Positions 1-8,134 of a stretch of DNA of 64,000 bases are shown piece by piece. Under the pieces are notes generated by a model. The model was not told where the DNA came from, searched no databases, and worked only from the letters and a program-made list of their open reading frames with translations. Every line of letters begins with the position of its first letter. The first letter of the stretch is position 1. The DNA comes from Chloroflexota bacterium (GTDB lineage: Bacteria > Chloroflexota > Anaerolineae > Anaerolineales > Anaerolineaceae), in contig JAAYKH010000068.1 of NCBI GenBank assembly GCA_012522475.1, forward strand, positions 1-64,000, in the 5' to 3' direction. Position numbers and translations under genes: made by a program.

Positions 1-427
1 CTATATACAGCTGGCCAGAACGTACGGCTTGCCGCCGATGATCCCGCGCCTGACGCCCGAGGAATTAATGGCCCAGAGCCACGCTGACCTCGATACAGCC
101 ATGTTGATGGTTGGGATGATTATGGCCTTGGAAGAGATGGGAATCCCTCTGCTGGATGGTCTGAGCGGAATGCCGCTGGACGATCCCAGCGACCGCCTGG
201 AGAAGGTCAAAGCCACATTGGGCGCGGTCAAGCCCGGGTTGACGCATTTTATCATTCACCCCGCCAAGGATACCCCCGAACTGCGTGCCATCACCCCATC
301 CTGGCCCAGCCGGGTGGCAGATTATGAGACCTTTACTAGTGAAGCCGTCCGAGATTTTATTCGGGCGGAGGGCATCCAGGTGATTGGTTACCGCGCTGTG
401 CAAGCGTTAATGCCAGAGATTAATTAA
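1..427 (+). CDS. ChbG/YdjC-family carbohydrate deacetylase, C-terminal part
   Basis: The reading frame is open from base 2 and ends at the TAA at 425-427, so the start lies outside the window; 141 residues are visible. Proteins of this family remove an acetyl group from sugars such as chito-oligosaccharides using a divalent metal. The visible part contains the motif THFIIHPA (nt 242-265), whose His is the kind of metal ligand conserved in YdjC proteins, followed by an ELRAI...R..DYE stretch typical of the C-terminal region of the family. The next gene, 30 bp downstream on the same strand, is a sugar:cation symporter, which suggests uptake and deacetylation of an amino-sugar oligosaccharide. 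The substrate is inference; the family call is fairly firm. Confidence 0.75.
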   Translation, partial: YIQLARTYGLPPMIPRLTPEELMAQSHADLDTAMLMVGMIMALEEMGIPLLDGLSGMPLDDPSDRLEKVKATLGAVKPGLTHFIIHPAKDTPELRAITPSWPSRVADYETFTSEAVRDFIRAEGIQVIGYRAVQALMPEIN

Positions 428-457
428 CAAACTCGCAAAAACGATAAGGGAGAACAC

Positions 458-1882
458 ATGACTGAGAATACCTCACCACAACCGGTCAAATTTAATTTTA
501 GTTATAAATTTACCTGGGGGCTGGCGGCACTGGGCACCTCGCTGATTTCAGGGATCTATGGCGGATTGCTGACCATCTTTTACCAGGATTACCTGGGCCT
601 GGATGCAAAATGGATTGGCATCGCGGCTACAATTTATGCCCTGTGGAATGCGTTTAACGACCCACTGTTTGGCTATATCACCGACAGCACACGTTCGAAA
701 CATGGGCGACGCATTCCCTATATGCGATTTACAGCGCCCTTCCTGGCGTTAACTTTCATCCTGGTGTGGTTTGCGCCGCCTCAGTCCGGACAGCAAGCTC
801 TGTTCTGGTGGATGCTGATCACCATGCTGCTCTATGATACTTTTTACACGATCATTGGGCTGGTGTATTCTGCCCTGTTGCCCGAAGTCACTGAATCCGA
901 TGCACAGCGCAACGATTTGCAGATCTCCAGTTCGCTGTTTGGTATGCTGGGCACCCTGTTGGGTTTCCTGATCCCGGATATGGTCAGGCCAAAAACGGCA
1001 GGCGATTCTTTTGTCCCCCTGTATATCGCCATGATCGCCGTGGGCGTGGTGGGCATGCTGTTGATATTAATCACATCTTTTAAAGTCAAAGAACGCCCCG
1101 AATTCACCGTGGTTGATGATCCACTACCAATCATGGAGGCCATTAAGTTCACTTTTACCAGCAAATCCTTCATTGTCCTGGTGGCAGAGAATTTTATGTC
1201 TATCTTGATGAGTTCATTACTCTTGGGATCAATCTTCTACCTGGCAGATTATGTCCTGCGCTGGCCGGCAATCCAATTGCTGGCCTGTTTGTTCGTGCCG
1301 CTGATTATTGGTATTCCCTTAACCTCCCTATTTCGTAAGCGGTTAGGTGTGGTTGCCGCACAGCAGGTTCTGTTGGTTCTAGCAGGGGTGTCCTTGGTTG
1401 CAATTGCGATTGTCCCGCCCTTCTTGATCCCAGTATGTATTGCCCTCGCCGGCCTGGGTTTAGCCGGGCCGCAGACGCTGACAAACATCTTGTTTGCCCA
1501 GGTTGCAGATGAGGACGAGATCCGCTCGGGGGTGCGTCGTGAGGGCGCGTTTTTCGGCGTTAATGCTTTGATCACCAAACCAGCCCAATCGATTGCTATC
1601 TGGATCATCCCTTTTATTCTAGACCAGTCTAACTTTGTAACCCGTGCATCGCAAATGGGTGAAACTTTCCTCAACCAGCCTCCAGAGGCTATTCTAGGTA
1701 TTAAAATCTTCAGCGGAGTGATCCCAGGCTTGGCCTGCTTGTTGGGTGCACTGCTGCTTGTGTGGTACCCACTGAAGAAAGATTACCTGACGCAAGTACA
1801 AGAAGAAGTCTTGCGTATGCATCAGGAAAAGCGGGATGCACTGGAAAAGCATTTATCCAGTATACAGCAAGAGAATGCATAG
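458..1882 (+). CDS. GPH-family (MelB-like) sugar:cation symporter
   Basis: This 474-residue protein has about 12 hydrophobic segments, the usual size for a glycoside-pentoside-hexuronide symporter of the major facilitator superfamily. It would import a sugar with Na+ or H+ across the cytoplasmic membrane. Residues 65-85 hold the signature NDPLFGYITDSTRSKHGRR, with Asp68 and Asp76 in the positions of the cation-site region of MelB. The ATG is preceded by GGGAG at a normal distance. It follows the deacetylase gene by 30 bp and is probably cotranscribed with it. The C-terminus is a charged cytoplasmic tail. The exact sugar cannot be read from sequence. Confidence 0.85.
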   Translation: MTENTSPQPVKFNFSYKFTWGLAALGTSLISGIYGGLLTIFYQDYLGLDAKWIGIAATIYALWNAFNDPLFGYITDSTRSKHGRRIPYMRFTAPFLALTFILVWFAPPQSGQQALFWWMLITMLLYDTFYTIIGLVYSALLPEVTESDAQRNDLQISSSLFGMLGTLLGFLIPDMVRPKTAGDSFVPLYIAMIAVGVVGMLLILITSFKVKERPEFTVVDDPLPIMEAIKFTFTSKSFIVLVAENFMSILMSSLLLGSIFYLADYVLRWPAIQLLACLFVPLIIGIPLTSLFRKRLGVVAAQQVLLVLAGVSLVAIAIVPPFLIPVCIALAGLGLAGPQTLTNILFAQVADEDEIRSGVRREGAFFGVNALITKPAQSIAIWIIPFILDQSNFVTRASQMGETFLNQPPEAILGIKIFSGVIPGLACLLGALLLVWYPLKKDYLTQVQEEVLRMHQEKRDALEKHLSSIQQENA

Positions 1883-2036
1883 CAAGTTAATTGAAAACGT
1901 AAGTATCCGGTACAACTAAGCGGACGAATGTTTTCATAGTCATGATGTAGGCGTCAGAATAGATTTATAAATAGGAAATTTCCGCGATTGGCGACCAAGC
2001 CGTCAGTTGCTGACCCACCACGTACATATTAAAAAA

Positions 2037-2062
2037 CCAGGGCGAGGTTTTCCTCGCCCTTC
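2037..2062 (-). terminator. Rho-independent terminator of the small membrane protein gene
   Basis: AGGGCGAG and CTCGCCCT (2039-2060) form an 8-bp stem with a 6-base loop. On the minus strand the stem is followed by GG and then a run of six T (plus-strand AAAAAA at 2031-2036). It lies about 20 bp past the stop codon of the 2081-2425 gene. The plus-strand side has only a weak T-rich tract, so it may also slow readthrough from the symporter gene. Confidence 0.75.
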
Positions 2063-2080
2063 ATCATTTTCGTTAGTTAA

Positions 2081-2425
2081 TTAGTCTTCTTCCTCTTCTT
2101 CAGCCAGCGCCTCATCGAATAATTCATCAAGCGCTTCAAGTTCTTCGTCATCAAATTCGTAAGTTTCAACTTCAACACCAGCGAAGAGGTTCACAATCCA
2201 GCCAATACCAAACAGAAGTGCGGCATAGATAACGTACTGCCCGAAACTGTTTAAATGGAAGCTGATAATATCAAACAGGCTGTCTTTGATAACAACCTGC
2301 CCCATGGAAACCAGATCGGAGATATAGCGGAAGGAATGATTGGCTGACCAAACAGCAAAGATAAACAGCAACGCAGCCAGAATATAGAAAACGAGGCTAA
2401 TAACAGGTAATTTTTTATTGATCAT
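2081..2425 (-). CDS. Small two-helix membrane protein with acidic tail
   Basis: A 114-residue protein of unknown function. Hydrophobic segments are visible at about residues 7-27 and 62-82, so it is probably a two-pass membrane protein. The last 27 residues are extremely acidic, with runs of Asp and Glu ending in EEEEED. It has its own terminator downstream and a 194-bp upstream region, so it is likely a single-gene unit. The acidic tail resembles those of other membrane proteins in this window (the ECF S component ends similarly), but no family is recognised. The reading frame is credible because of membrane-protein composition and the matching terminator. Confidence 0.6.
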   Translation of the reverse strand: MINKKLPVISLVFYILAALLFIFAVWSANHSFRYISDLVSMGQVVIKDSLFDIISFHLNSFGQYVIYAALLFGIGWIVNLFAGVEVETYEFDDEELEALDELFDEALAEEEEED

Positions 2426-2619
2426 TTAAACCATCTTTCTGTTAACACTTATTTACTTTATTTTGATCATGAAACAACGGTTGATTCACAACTCAATGGA
2501 TTATACACCATTAAAAACTAATGGGTTAAAAGGATAGAAAACCGGGAGTTGGAAACTAAAACTCCGGGTTGCTTTTATAAGAATAAGAAACAGATTAATT
2601 CTAAGTTGAGAAATCAACT

Positions 2620-3609
2620 TTAAAGAACAACCGGCTGACCGTTCTGGCGGGTCGATTCGAATAAGGCCTGGATGGACCGCATATTGCCCAGGGCATCTTC
2701 AATTGGGAACGTCGGCGAACCACCAGCGATACTGCGCATGAAGTCCTCAGCCATGAGGGTGTAGATGTTCGCACCTGCAAAGGTATACACATTGCGGTTT
2801 CCTGCTCCCAGTTGTTCAATTAATGGTGCATCTTCCACGCCGATATTAAAACTATTTGGGATTTCAAGGTATCCATAGGTGCCTGCCAGCAGGCAGCGCT
2901 GGCGACTTTCCTGGTTCATGGCACAATCGAAATGCGCTAGCAAACCATCACCAAAATTTAACAAACCAACCAGTTGGTTGTCTACACCGGTTGAAGCCCG
3001 GTATAAGCGCGCTTGGACAGTTATCGGCTCGCGTCCAGCCATAAGACGACTGATGTTGACGCAGTAACAGCCCACATCCATCAACGCCCCGCCACCCATC
3101 TCGGGTTGGAAGCGGATATTTGTTGTATCTTCCATACGATAGGTAAAAGCGGTTTCGATCGTTTTCAGGTCACCAATGACACCATCCAAAACCATCTGAT
3201 GGGCAGCCAGGATCCGCGGGTGATAGCGATACATGAAAGCTTCCATCAGCTGGACCCCGTTAGCCCTGGCAGCAGCAATCATCTCCTGGCATTCTACAAC
3301 ATCCAACGCCAGGGGTTTTTCACACAGGATATGCTTTCCTGCTTCAGCGACCCGGATGGTCCAGAGTTTGTGCAGGTGATTGGGGAGTGGGATATAAACC
3401 GCATCAATCTCCTGATCTGCCAGCAGGGCTTTATAGCTGCCATAAGCCCTGGGAATGTAAAAACTTTCAGCAAAAGTACTGGCTTCTTCTAAGCTGCGAC
3501 TGGCAACGGCCACAACTTCGGCCATGGCAGAATCTTTTAATGCCGGGACGACGGCTTTTCGCCCAATTTGAGCTGTGCTTAAAATTCCCCAACGGATTTT
3601 TCTTTCCAT
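2620..3609 (-). CDS. Gfo/Idh/MocA-family NAD(P)-dependent oxidoreductase
   Basis: A 329-residue dehydrogenase that likely oxidises or reduces a sugar or cyclitol with NAD(P). The N-terminus MERKIRWGILSTAQIG holds the Rossmann nucleotide-binding segment, and CEKPLAL is the family's conserved EKP motif with the catalytic-site Lys. The C-terminal half has the alpha/beta domain typical of the family, including GGGALMDVGCY. I chose the ATG at 3609 because AAAGG precedes it; an upstream Met at 3705 would add 32 residues that fit no homolog. The gene stands between the acidic membrane protein and an unknown gene, so context does not reveal the substrate. A weak hairpin with one mismatch (about 2541-2567) lies downstream. 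Confidence 0.85.
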   Translation of the reverse strand: MERKIRWGILSTAQIGRKAVVPALKDSAMAEVVAVASRSLEEASTFAESFYIPRAYGSYKALLADQEIDAVYIPLPNHLHKLWTIRVAEAGKHILCEKPLALDVVECQEMIAAARANGVQLMEAFMYRYHPRILAAHQMVLDGVIGDLKTIETAFTYRMEDTTNIRFQPEMGGGALMDVGCYCVNISRLMAGREPITVQARLYRASTGVDNQLVGLLNFGDGLLAHFDCAMNQESRQRCLLAGTYGYLEIPNSFNIGVEDAPLIEQLGAGNRNVYTFAGANIYTLMAEDFMRSIAGGSPTFPIEDALGNMRSIQALFESTRQNGQPVVL

Positions 3610-3652
3610 TGAAATCCTTTCTGTCGTTGTTGGTTTCACATTAATTTTTTGT

Positions 3653-4678
3653 TTATTTTTTATCTTGAGCTGGTTCCGTACGTTTGAACAGGAACCCCAG
3701 GCCAATCAGCGTTGCCAGGCTAAGCAGAATAATCCAGGGACGCTCCAGCATCCACAACAAAGCGGTGAATGCCGTTCGCAGGCTTCTCACCCGATTGACG
3801 TTGCCAGGGATAGGCGGGGTTTGGTCCCAATCGAAGGTGTTGAGCCTGGTCAGAAAGTTCTGTGCTACACACCCCTCCAGGCTGAAGATGTGAATAGGTT
3901 TACCGTGCATCACGCACAACCTCAGGTCGCGGGTAAATTCTTCCCAGGAGAGGGGTTCCGTTTGGAGTTCGCTGGTCAGGTCAACGCCGCCGCCAGTGAC
4001 GCCCACACCGACGGAATCGGCCTCAGGAGCATAACTCCACAGGATAGCATCACCCTGGGGGCGGAAAAAGCTGGAATAGAGCATCAGCACCTCATGATCG
4101 GTGTTCAGGTCGACCAGTCCAAGGGCGCGCTGCAAAACAGAAGACTGGGCTCGGCGCTCGTCAATGATGAACGGGAATTGGTAGCTTTTTACTGTGTAGC
4201 CATCGACACGAATTCGGTTGACCAGGGTTTGGTAACCCAGCTGGGCGCGGATAATCCGCTTTTTATCTGCAAATCTTTTTAATGTACGCGTCAGAAAACC
4301 CCACCTATCAACACTTTTGAAAAAGGCACGGGCTTCGTTGATATCCAATTCAATATCCAACCCAACCCCAGCCCATTCCAGCCCGTGTTCATCTGTCCAG
4401 GCCTTGAAAACTTCATAACAGGCTGCTGCTTTGGTGTGATTGTCGATATTGAACCAGTAGCCCTCTTCTTCGGGGAGCAATAACCAGGCGACCACGGGCA
4501 CACCAGCTTTGTTCAGCCGTTTTACCAGCTCGGTACGCGTTTTTGAGTGGTCCAATATTCCCAGGCTGAGGGTTGCATTGAGTGCTTTTAGATTGTCAAT
4601 TACAAAACGACCGTCGAACAACTTTGCCAGGGGTTCGGGTTTTAATTCACAAAAAAAAGCGAGTTGTGGTTGAGTCAT
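3653..4678 (-). CDS. Uncharacterised protein, barrel-like with C-terminal membrane helix
   Basis: I do not recognise a named family for this 341-residue protein. The order of predicted strands and helices, with VVAWLLLP, then WAGVGLDIELD and later IHIFSLEG at strand ends, resembles a TIM barrel of the glycoside-hydrolase kind; the acidic DIELD cluster (about residues 107-111) could be catalytic. The only clear hydrophobic segment is near the C-terminus (about residues 313-332), followed by a basic tail, so the domain may be anchored in the membrane by its end. There is no signal peptide, so the domain probably faces the cytoplasm. It starts 43 bp upstream of the oxidoreductase start region and may be cotranscribed with it. 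Confidence 0.6.
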   Translation of the reverse strand: MTQPQLAFFCELKPEPLAKLFDGRFVIDNLKALNATLSLGILDHSKTRTELVKRLNKAGVPVVAWLLLPEEEGYWFNIDNHTKAAACYEVFKAWTDEHGLEWAGVGLDIELDINEARAFFKSVDRWGFLTRTLKRFADKKRIIRAQLGYQTLVNRIRVDGYTVKSYQFPFIIDERRAQSSVLQRALGLVDLNTDHEVLMLYSSFFRPQGDAILWSYAPEADSVGVGVTGGGVDLTSELQTEPLSWEEFTRDLRLCVMHGKPIHIFSLEGCVAQNFLTRLNTFDWDQTPPIPGNVNRVRSLRTAFTALLWMLERPWIILLSLATLIGLGFLFKRTEPAQDKK

Positions 4679-4738
4679 ATGCCTGAATCCCCATAATTAA
4701 ATAGAACCGAAATATGCCCGGCTTTCAAAAGTTGATGA

Positions 4739-6091
4739 TCAATCCTCCGGAAATGGCGGGATACAACCAGCATCCATAAGCACATCGGTGGCAGCCTGGG
4801 CCGCACCGATCAGGACTTCGGCCCGATCCAGCAATTGTTCATAGCTTCGTTGAACCTGGGCCAGGCCCTGTTTTTGCGCCTGGACGCCGACAGCAGCTGC
4901 CTGCAGGGGGTAGATGGCCATCTCGGTCATCAGGGGCAAAATCCGATCCGCATCCAGATCGGCTTTGCCCCAATCGGCCAGAGCGCCCGCGGCTGCAAAG
5001 CACATCTCATCGGTGATGGTACTGGCACGCACGTCCAGTGCACCGCGGAAAATGGCCGGGAAGCATAACGAGTTATTGACCTGGTTGGGAAAATCCGAAC
5101 GTCCGGTGGCAACGACGGCCGCTCCAGCAGCCTTAGCCTCCCAGGGCCAAATTTCCGGCACGGGGTTGGCACAAGCAAAGACGATTGGATCGGCAGCCAT
5201 ACTTTTAATCCACTCCGGCTTGATAACCCCGGGCCCAGGCGCGGAATAAGCGATGACCACATCAGCATCAGCCATAGCCTCGGGGATTCCTCCATCCACT
5301 TTAGCCGGGTTGGTACTCCGGCTTAGGTCCCAAGCCGGAGAAAAAGAGGGGATATCTTGCCTATGTTGGCCGAGTGTGCCGCCCTCATCGACAACGATGG
5401 TTTTTGTAGGGTCAATTCCCCAGGCAAACAATAACCGGGCAATGGCTACGCCGGCTGCACCTGCGCCGATTAATGCCAGCCGAATTTGGGTTTTGTCTTT
5501 GCCCACCACCGCGAGCGCGTTCATCAATCCCGCCAGGGTGACGGTGGCTGTGCCCTGTTGATCGTCGTGCCAGATGGGAATATAAGCTGCCTCGCGCAAA
5601 CGGCTCAGGATTTCGAAACATTTTGGCTGGGCGATATCCTCCAGGTTGACCCCGCTAAACCCGGGTTGCAGGTTCAGCACCGTTTGAATGAAGTCATCGG
5701 GATCTCTGGCATCAAGCACGAGGGGAATCGCGTCGACGCCGCCCAGATATTTAAACAGCAGGCTCTTGCCCTCCATCACAGGCAGGCTGGCCTGCGGTCC
5801 GATATCCCCCAGGCCGAGCACGCGCGAGCCATCGCTGATCACCGCGATGGTGTTGCCGATGTTGGTCAGCTCGTAGGCCTTTTCAGGAGATGCGGCAATG
5901 GCCTGGCAGGGCGCCGCCACACCGGGCGAGTACCAGATTGAAAAATCCTCCATGCCGCGCACCGGGCATTTTAGCTGGGTGGTTAGTTTGCCGCGGTAAT
6001 AGGCATGGCTTTTCATGGCCAAAGCGGCGGGTTTTTGTGCGCTTTCTAATAGTGCGCGAATTTCATTTTCGTTGGGGGCACCCTGGGACAT
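4739..6091 (-). CDS. Malic enzyme (oxaloacetate-decarboxylating malate dehydrogenase)
   Basis: A 450-residue malic enzyme that converts malate to pyruvate, CO2 and NAD(P)H in the cytoplasm. Seen motifs: YSPGVAAPC (residues 54-62), the MEGKSLLFK segment with the probable catalytic Lys109, VNLEDIAQPKCFEI, WHDDQQGTA and a Rossmann GAGAAGVAIA. Length matches the short bacterial form without the phosphotransacetylase-like domain found in MaeB. Start at ATG 6091, preceded by AAAGGATT. It is transcribed away from the polyprenol mannosyltransferase gene, with a 246-bp shared upstream region. NAD versus NADP preference cannot be settled by eye. Confidence 0.92.
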   Translation of the reverse strand: MSQGAPNENEIRALLESAQKPAALAMKSHAYYRGKLTTQLKCPVRGMEDFSIWYSPGVAAPCQAIAASPEKAYELTNIGNTIAVISDGSRVLGLGDIGPQASLPVMEGKSLLFKYLGGVDAIPLVLDARDPDDFIQTVLNLQPGFSGVNLEDIAQPKCFEILSRLREAAYIPIWHDDQQGTATVTLAGLMNALAVVGKDKTQIRLALIGAGAAGVAIARLLFAWGIDPTKTIVVDEGGTLGQHRQDIPSFSPAWDLSRSTNPAKVDGGIPEAMADADVVIAYSAPGPGVIKPEWIKSMAADPIVFACANPVPEIWPWEAKAAGAAVVATGRSDFPNQVNNSLCFPAIFRGALDVRASTITDEMCFAAAGALADWGKADLDADRILPLMTEMAIYPLQAAAVGVQAQKQGLAQVQRSYEQLLDRAEVLIGAAQAATDVLMDAGCIPPFPED

Positions 6092-6265
6092 AAGTAATCC
6101 TTTCTGTGGGCAAGAATTTGATCCGGTTGCAGTTAACCCGGGATACTGCGGACTGTGAATTTATTTTACCATTGTGGGGCGAATGAAGAGTGGTGAATGC
6201 CTTTGTTTTATGGTCTCACAAACATACCCTTTAACCTTCAGTTTGTTGTTTAGTAACAACACTGC

Positions 6266-6293
6266 TTGACAGGCCGCAGCCTGTGTGTTAAAA
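6266..6293 (+). promoter_or_regulatory. Sigma70-type promoter for the polyprenol mannosyltransferase
   Basis: TTGACA (6266-6271), 16 bases, then TTAAAA (6288-6293; TAAAAG gives a spacing of 17). The predicted start is near 6300, about 38 bases before the ATG at 6338. The -35 is a perfect consensus, the -10 is weak. Confidence 0.5.
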
Positions 6294-6337
6294 GTATGGC
6301 ACCTTGGTGTTGGCCAACGCCAGCGGTTTGGAGTCCG

Positions 6338-7108
6338 ATGAAACTTATCCAAGTCATCCCCACTTATAACGAAGCACAAAATCTACCAATACTGGTTTCG
6401 GCGTTGTTTTCGCTGAAGATCCCCAACCATCACATTCTGGTGGTGGATGATAACAGCCCTGATGGTACGGGCCAGGCCGCTGAGGTACTGAAGAAGGATT
6501 ACCCGGACCAATTGTACGTCCTGCACCGGGAGGGCAAAGCCGGGCTGGGCAGGGCTTATATTCAGGGCTTTCGGTGGGCGTTGGATAAGGGCGCCGATGT
6601 GATTGGCATGATGGACGCAGACTTCAGCCATCCGCCGGAACGATTGCCTGCCCTTTTGAACGCTCTGACCACAGCCGATGTGGTTATTGGGTCGCGCTAT
6701 GTCGCCGGCGGGGGTGTTGACCGGGATTGGCCGATTTGGCGTAAGGCGCTATCCTGGTTCGGGAATGCCTATGCCCGCACAATTTTGGGCTTACCAATCA
6801 GCGACACAACGGGCGCGTACCGGTTGTGGCGTCGATCTGCTCTGGAAGCGATCCCTTTTGAAGGGTCGCGTTCGAACGGATATGTATTTATTGTTGAGCT
6901 GGCTTATCTGGCGACATTGGCCGGGTTGTCTTTTGTGGAAGTGCCAATTTATTTTGCTGAACGCACCCGGGGAGATTCAAAAATGTCGTTGCGCATCCAG
7001 GTTGAGGCAGCGACCCGGGTCTGGCAGTTAAGGCGCTATTATCGTGCAAAAACCGTGATTGATAGGCAGGAGATGAAGGAAACAGGCGACCGGACCATCG
7101 AGCCTTAA
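6338..7108 (+). CDS. Polyprenol-phosphate mannosyltransferase (dolichol-P-mannose synthase type, GT2)
   Basis: A 256-residue family-2 glycosyltransferase that transfers mannose from GDP-mannose to a polyprenyl phosphate, making a membrane sugar donor. Motifs: VIPTYNEAQN at the N-terminus, VVDDNSPDGTG for the nucleotide site, MDADFSHPPE containing the DxD metal site, and the ERTRGDSKM stretch typical of DPM1-like enzymes. There is no C-terminal membrane domain, so it is the short soluble form. I chose ATG 6338 because GGAG lies just upstream and the longer frame from 6266 overlaps the promoter. The nearest downstream gene is convergent. Sugar specificity is inferred from the family. Confidence 0.85.
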   Translation: MKLIQVIPTYNEAQNLPILVSALFSLKIPNHHILVVDDNSPDGTGQAAEVLKKDYPDQLYVLHREGKAGLGRAYIQGFRWALDKGADVIGMMDADFSHPPERLPALLNALTTADVVIGSRYVAGGGVDRDWPIWRKALSWFGNAYARTILGLPISDTTGAYRLWRRSALEAIPFEGSRSNGYVFIVELAYLATLAGLSFVEVPIYFAERTRGDSKMSLRIQVEAATRVWQLRRYYRAKTVIDRQEMKETGDRTIEP

Positions 7109-7309
7109 GACACCGGCGCTGACCGCACTGGTGAAGCGCGCCCCTCTCAAATGCTCCCGGAAATAGCGTCAATAAATCATCGTCTGCAGGGAAAACTGTT
7201 CCCACAATTGCTTATCGAGCTGGAAACTCAAGCGGCGGAAGCTGTCTGAACTCTGTGCTGAAAACGGATACTTGGCTGCCAGTTCCCCGCTTTCTATTTC
7301 CCGTCTAGT

Positions 7310-8134
7310 TTAAGTTTTAGTGACGGCCTTTACCAACCGTATCCAATCCTCGAGAGAAAGATCTTCTGGGCGGTGGCTGGAATCAATTTCAGCTGTTTCT
7401 AAATATGTGTTTAACGACTCGCCCAAAATTGGTTTGAGCGAGTTTCGCAGCATCTTGCGCTTCTGATTAAAAGCCGCATGGGCTAAAGAAAACAGCTGGT
7501 GGATTTCAGCACCCGACAACTGGGGCTGGTCGTACACTTCGATCACCAGCACGCTGGAATCAACCTTTGGTGGGGGGTAAAAACTCCCAGCGGGGATATG
7601 GCTGGCAATCCTGGCTTTGCCATATACCTGCACCGAAAGGGAAAGCAAGCTCATCTTTTCGTCGCGAGTAAGGATACGTTCAGCCACCTCGCGTTGCATG
7701 GTAAGCACGATTCTTTGTGGCTTTACCACGGCTTCCAGCAGGTGCCGGATCACTGCCGAGGTGATGTAGTAAGGGATATTAGCTACGACTAGGTAACCAT
7801 CCTCTGAAAACAGGCTTTCCATAGGTAGGGTTAGAATATCACCCTTCACCAGGCGCACATTGTCAAAGGATGTCAGCACTGTTTCCAGGGCCGGGTACAG
7901 GTGATCGTCAATCTCAATCGCGGTCACGTGCTCGGCATGGGTGGCTAAAATACGAGTCAGGTTGCCCAACCCAGCGCCAATTTCTAAAACGTGATCAGAT
8001 GGGGCAACCTGGGCATCACCAACGATCTTCAACAGGGTGTTGTGATCGGCCAGAAAGTTTTGCCCGAGAGATTTTTTCGGTCGGATTCCAAACCTTTTCA
8101 ACAGGCTGGGGACGTGCAGGGGTTCTAAGGCCAT
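7310..8134 (-). CDS. ksgA: 16S rRNA dimethyladenosine transferase KsgA/RsmA
   Basis: A 274-residue enzyme that dimethylates two adjacent adenosines near the 3' end of 16S rRNA using SAM. Seen motifs: KKSLGQNFLAD near the N-terminus, the SAM-binding LEIGAGLGNLT, and NIPYYITS, the catalytic motif of N6-adenine methyltransferases. A C-terminal helical region completes the usual length. ATG 8134 gives the family's usual start; a TTG at 8155 is possible but would extend the N-terminus without support. Its start overlaps the end of the upstream G5/3D gene by 10 bp, so the two are translationally coupled, the same gene pairing seen in Firmicutes (yabE-rnmV-ksgA region). Confidence 0.95.
   Translation of the reverse strand: MALEPLHVPSLLKRFGIRPKKSLGQNFLADHNTLLKIVGDAQVAPSDHVLEIGAGLGNLTRILATHAEHVTAIEIDDHLYPALETVLTSFDNVRLVKGDILTLPMESLFSEDGYLVVANIPYYITSAVIRHLLEAVVKPQRIVLTMQREVAERILTRDEKMSLLSLSVQVYGKARIASHIPAGSFYPPPKVDSSVLVIEVYDQPQLSGAEIHQLFSLAHAAFNQKRKMLRNSLKPILGESLNTYLETAEIDSSHRPEDLSLEDWIRLVKAVTKT

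Noticed and set aside
3575-4282. 235-codon plus-strand frame
   Set aside because: It lies opposite the minus-strand genes at 3653-4678 and 2620-3609, with no ribosome site and no protein-like composition.
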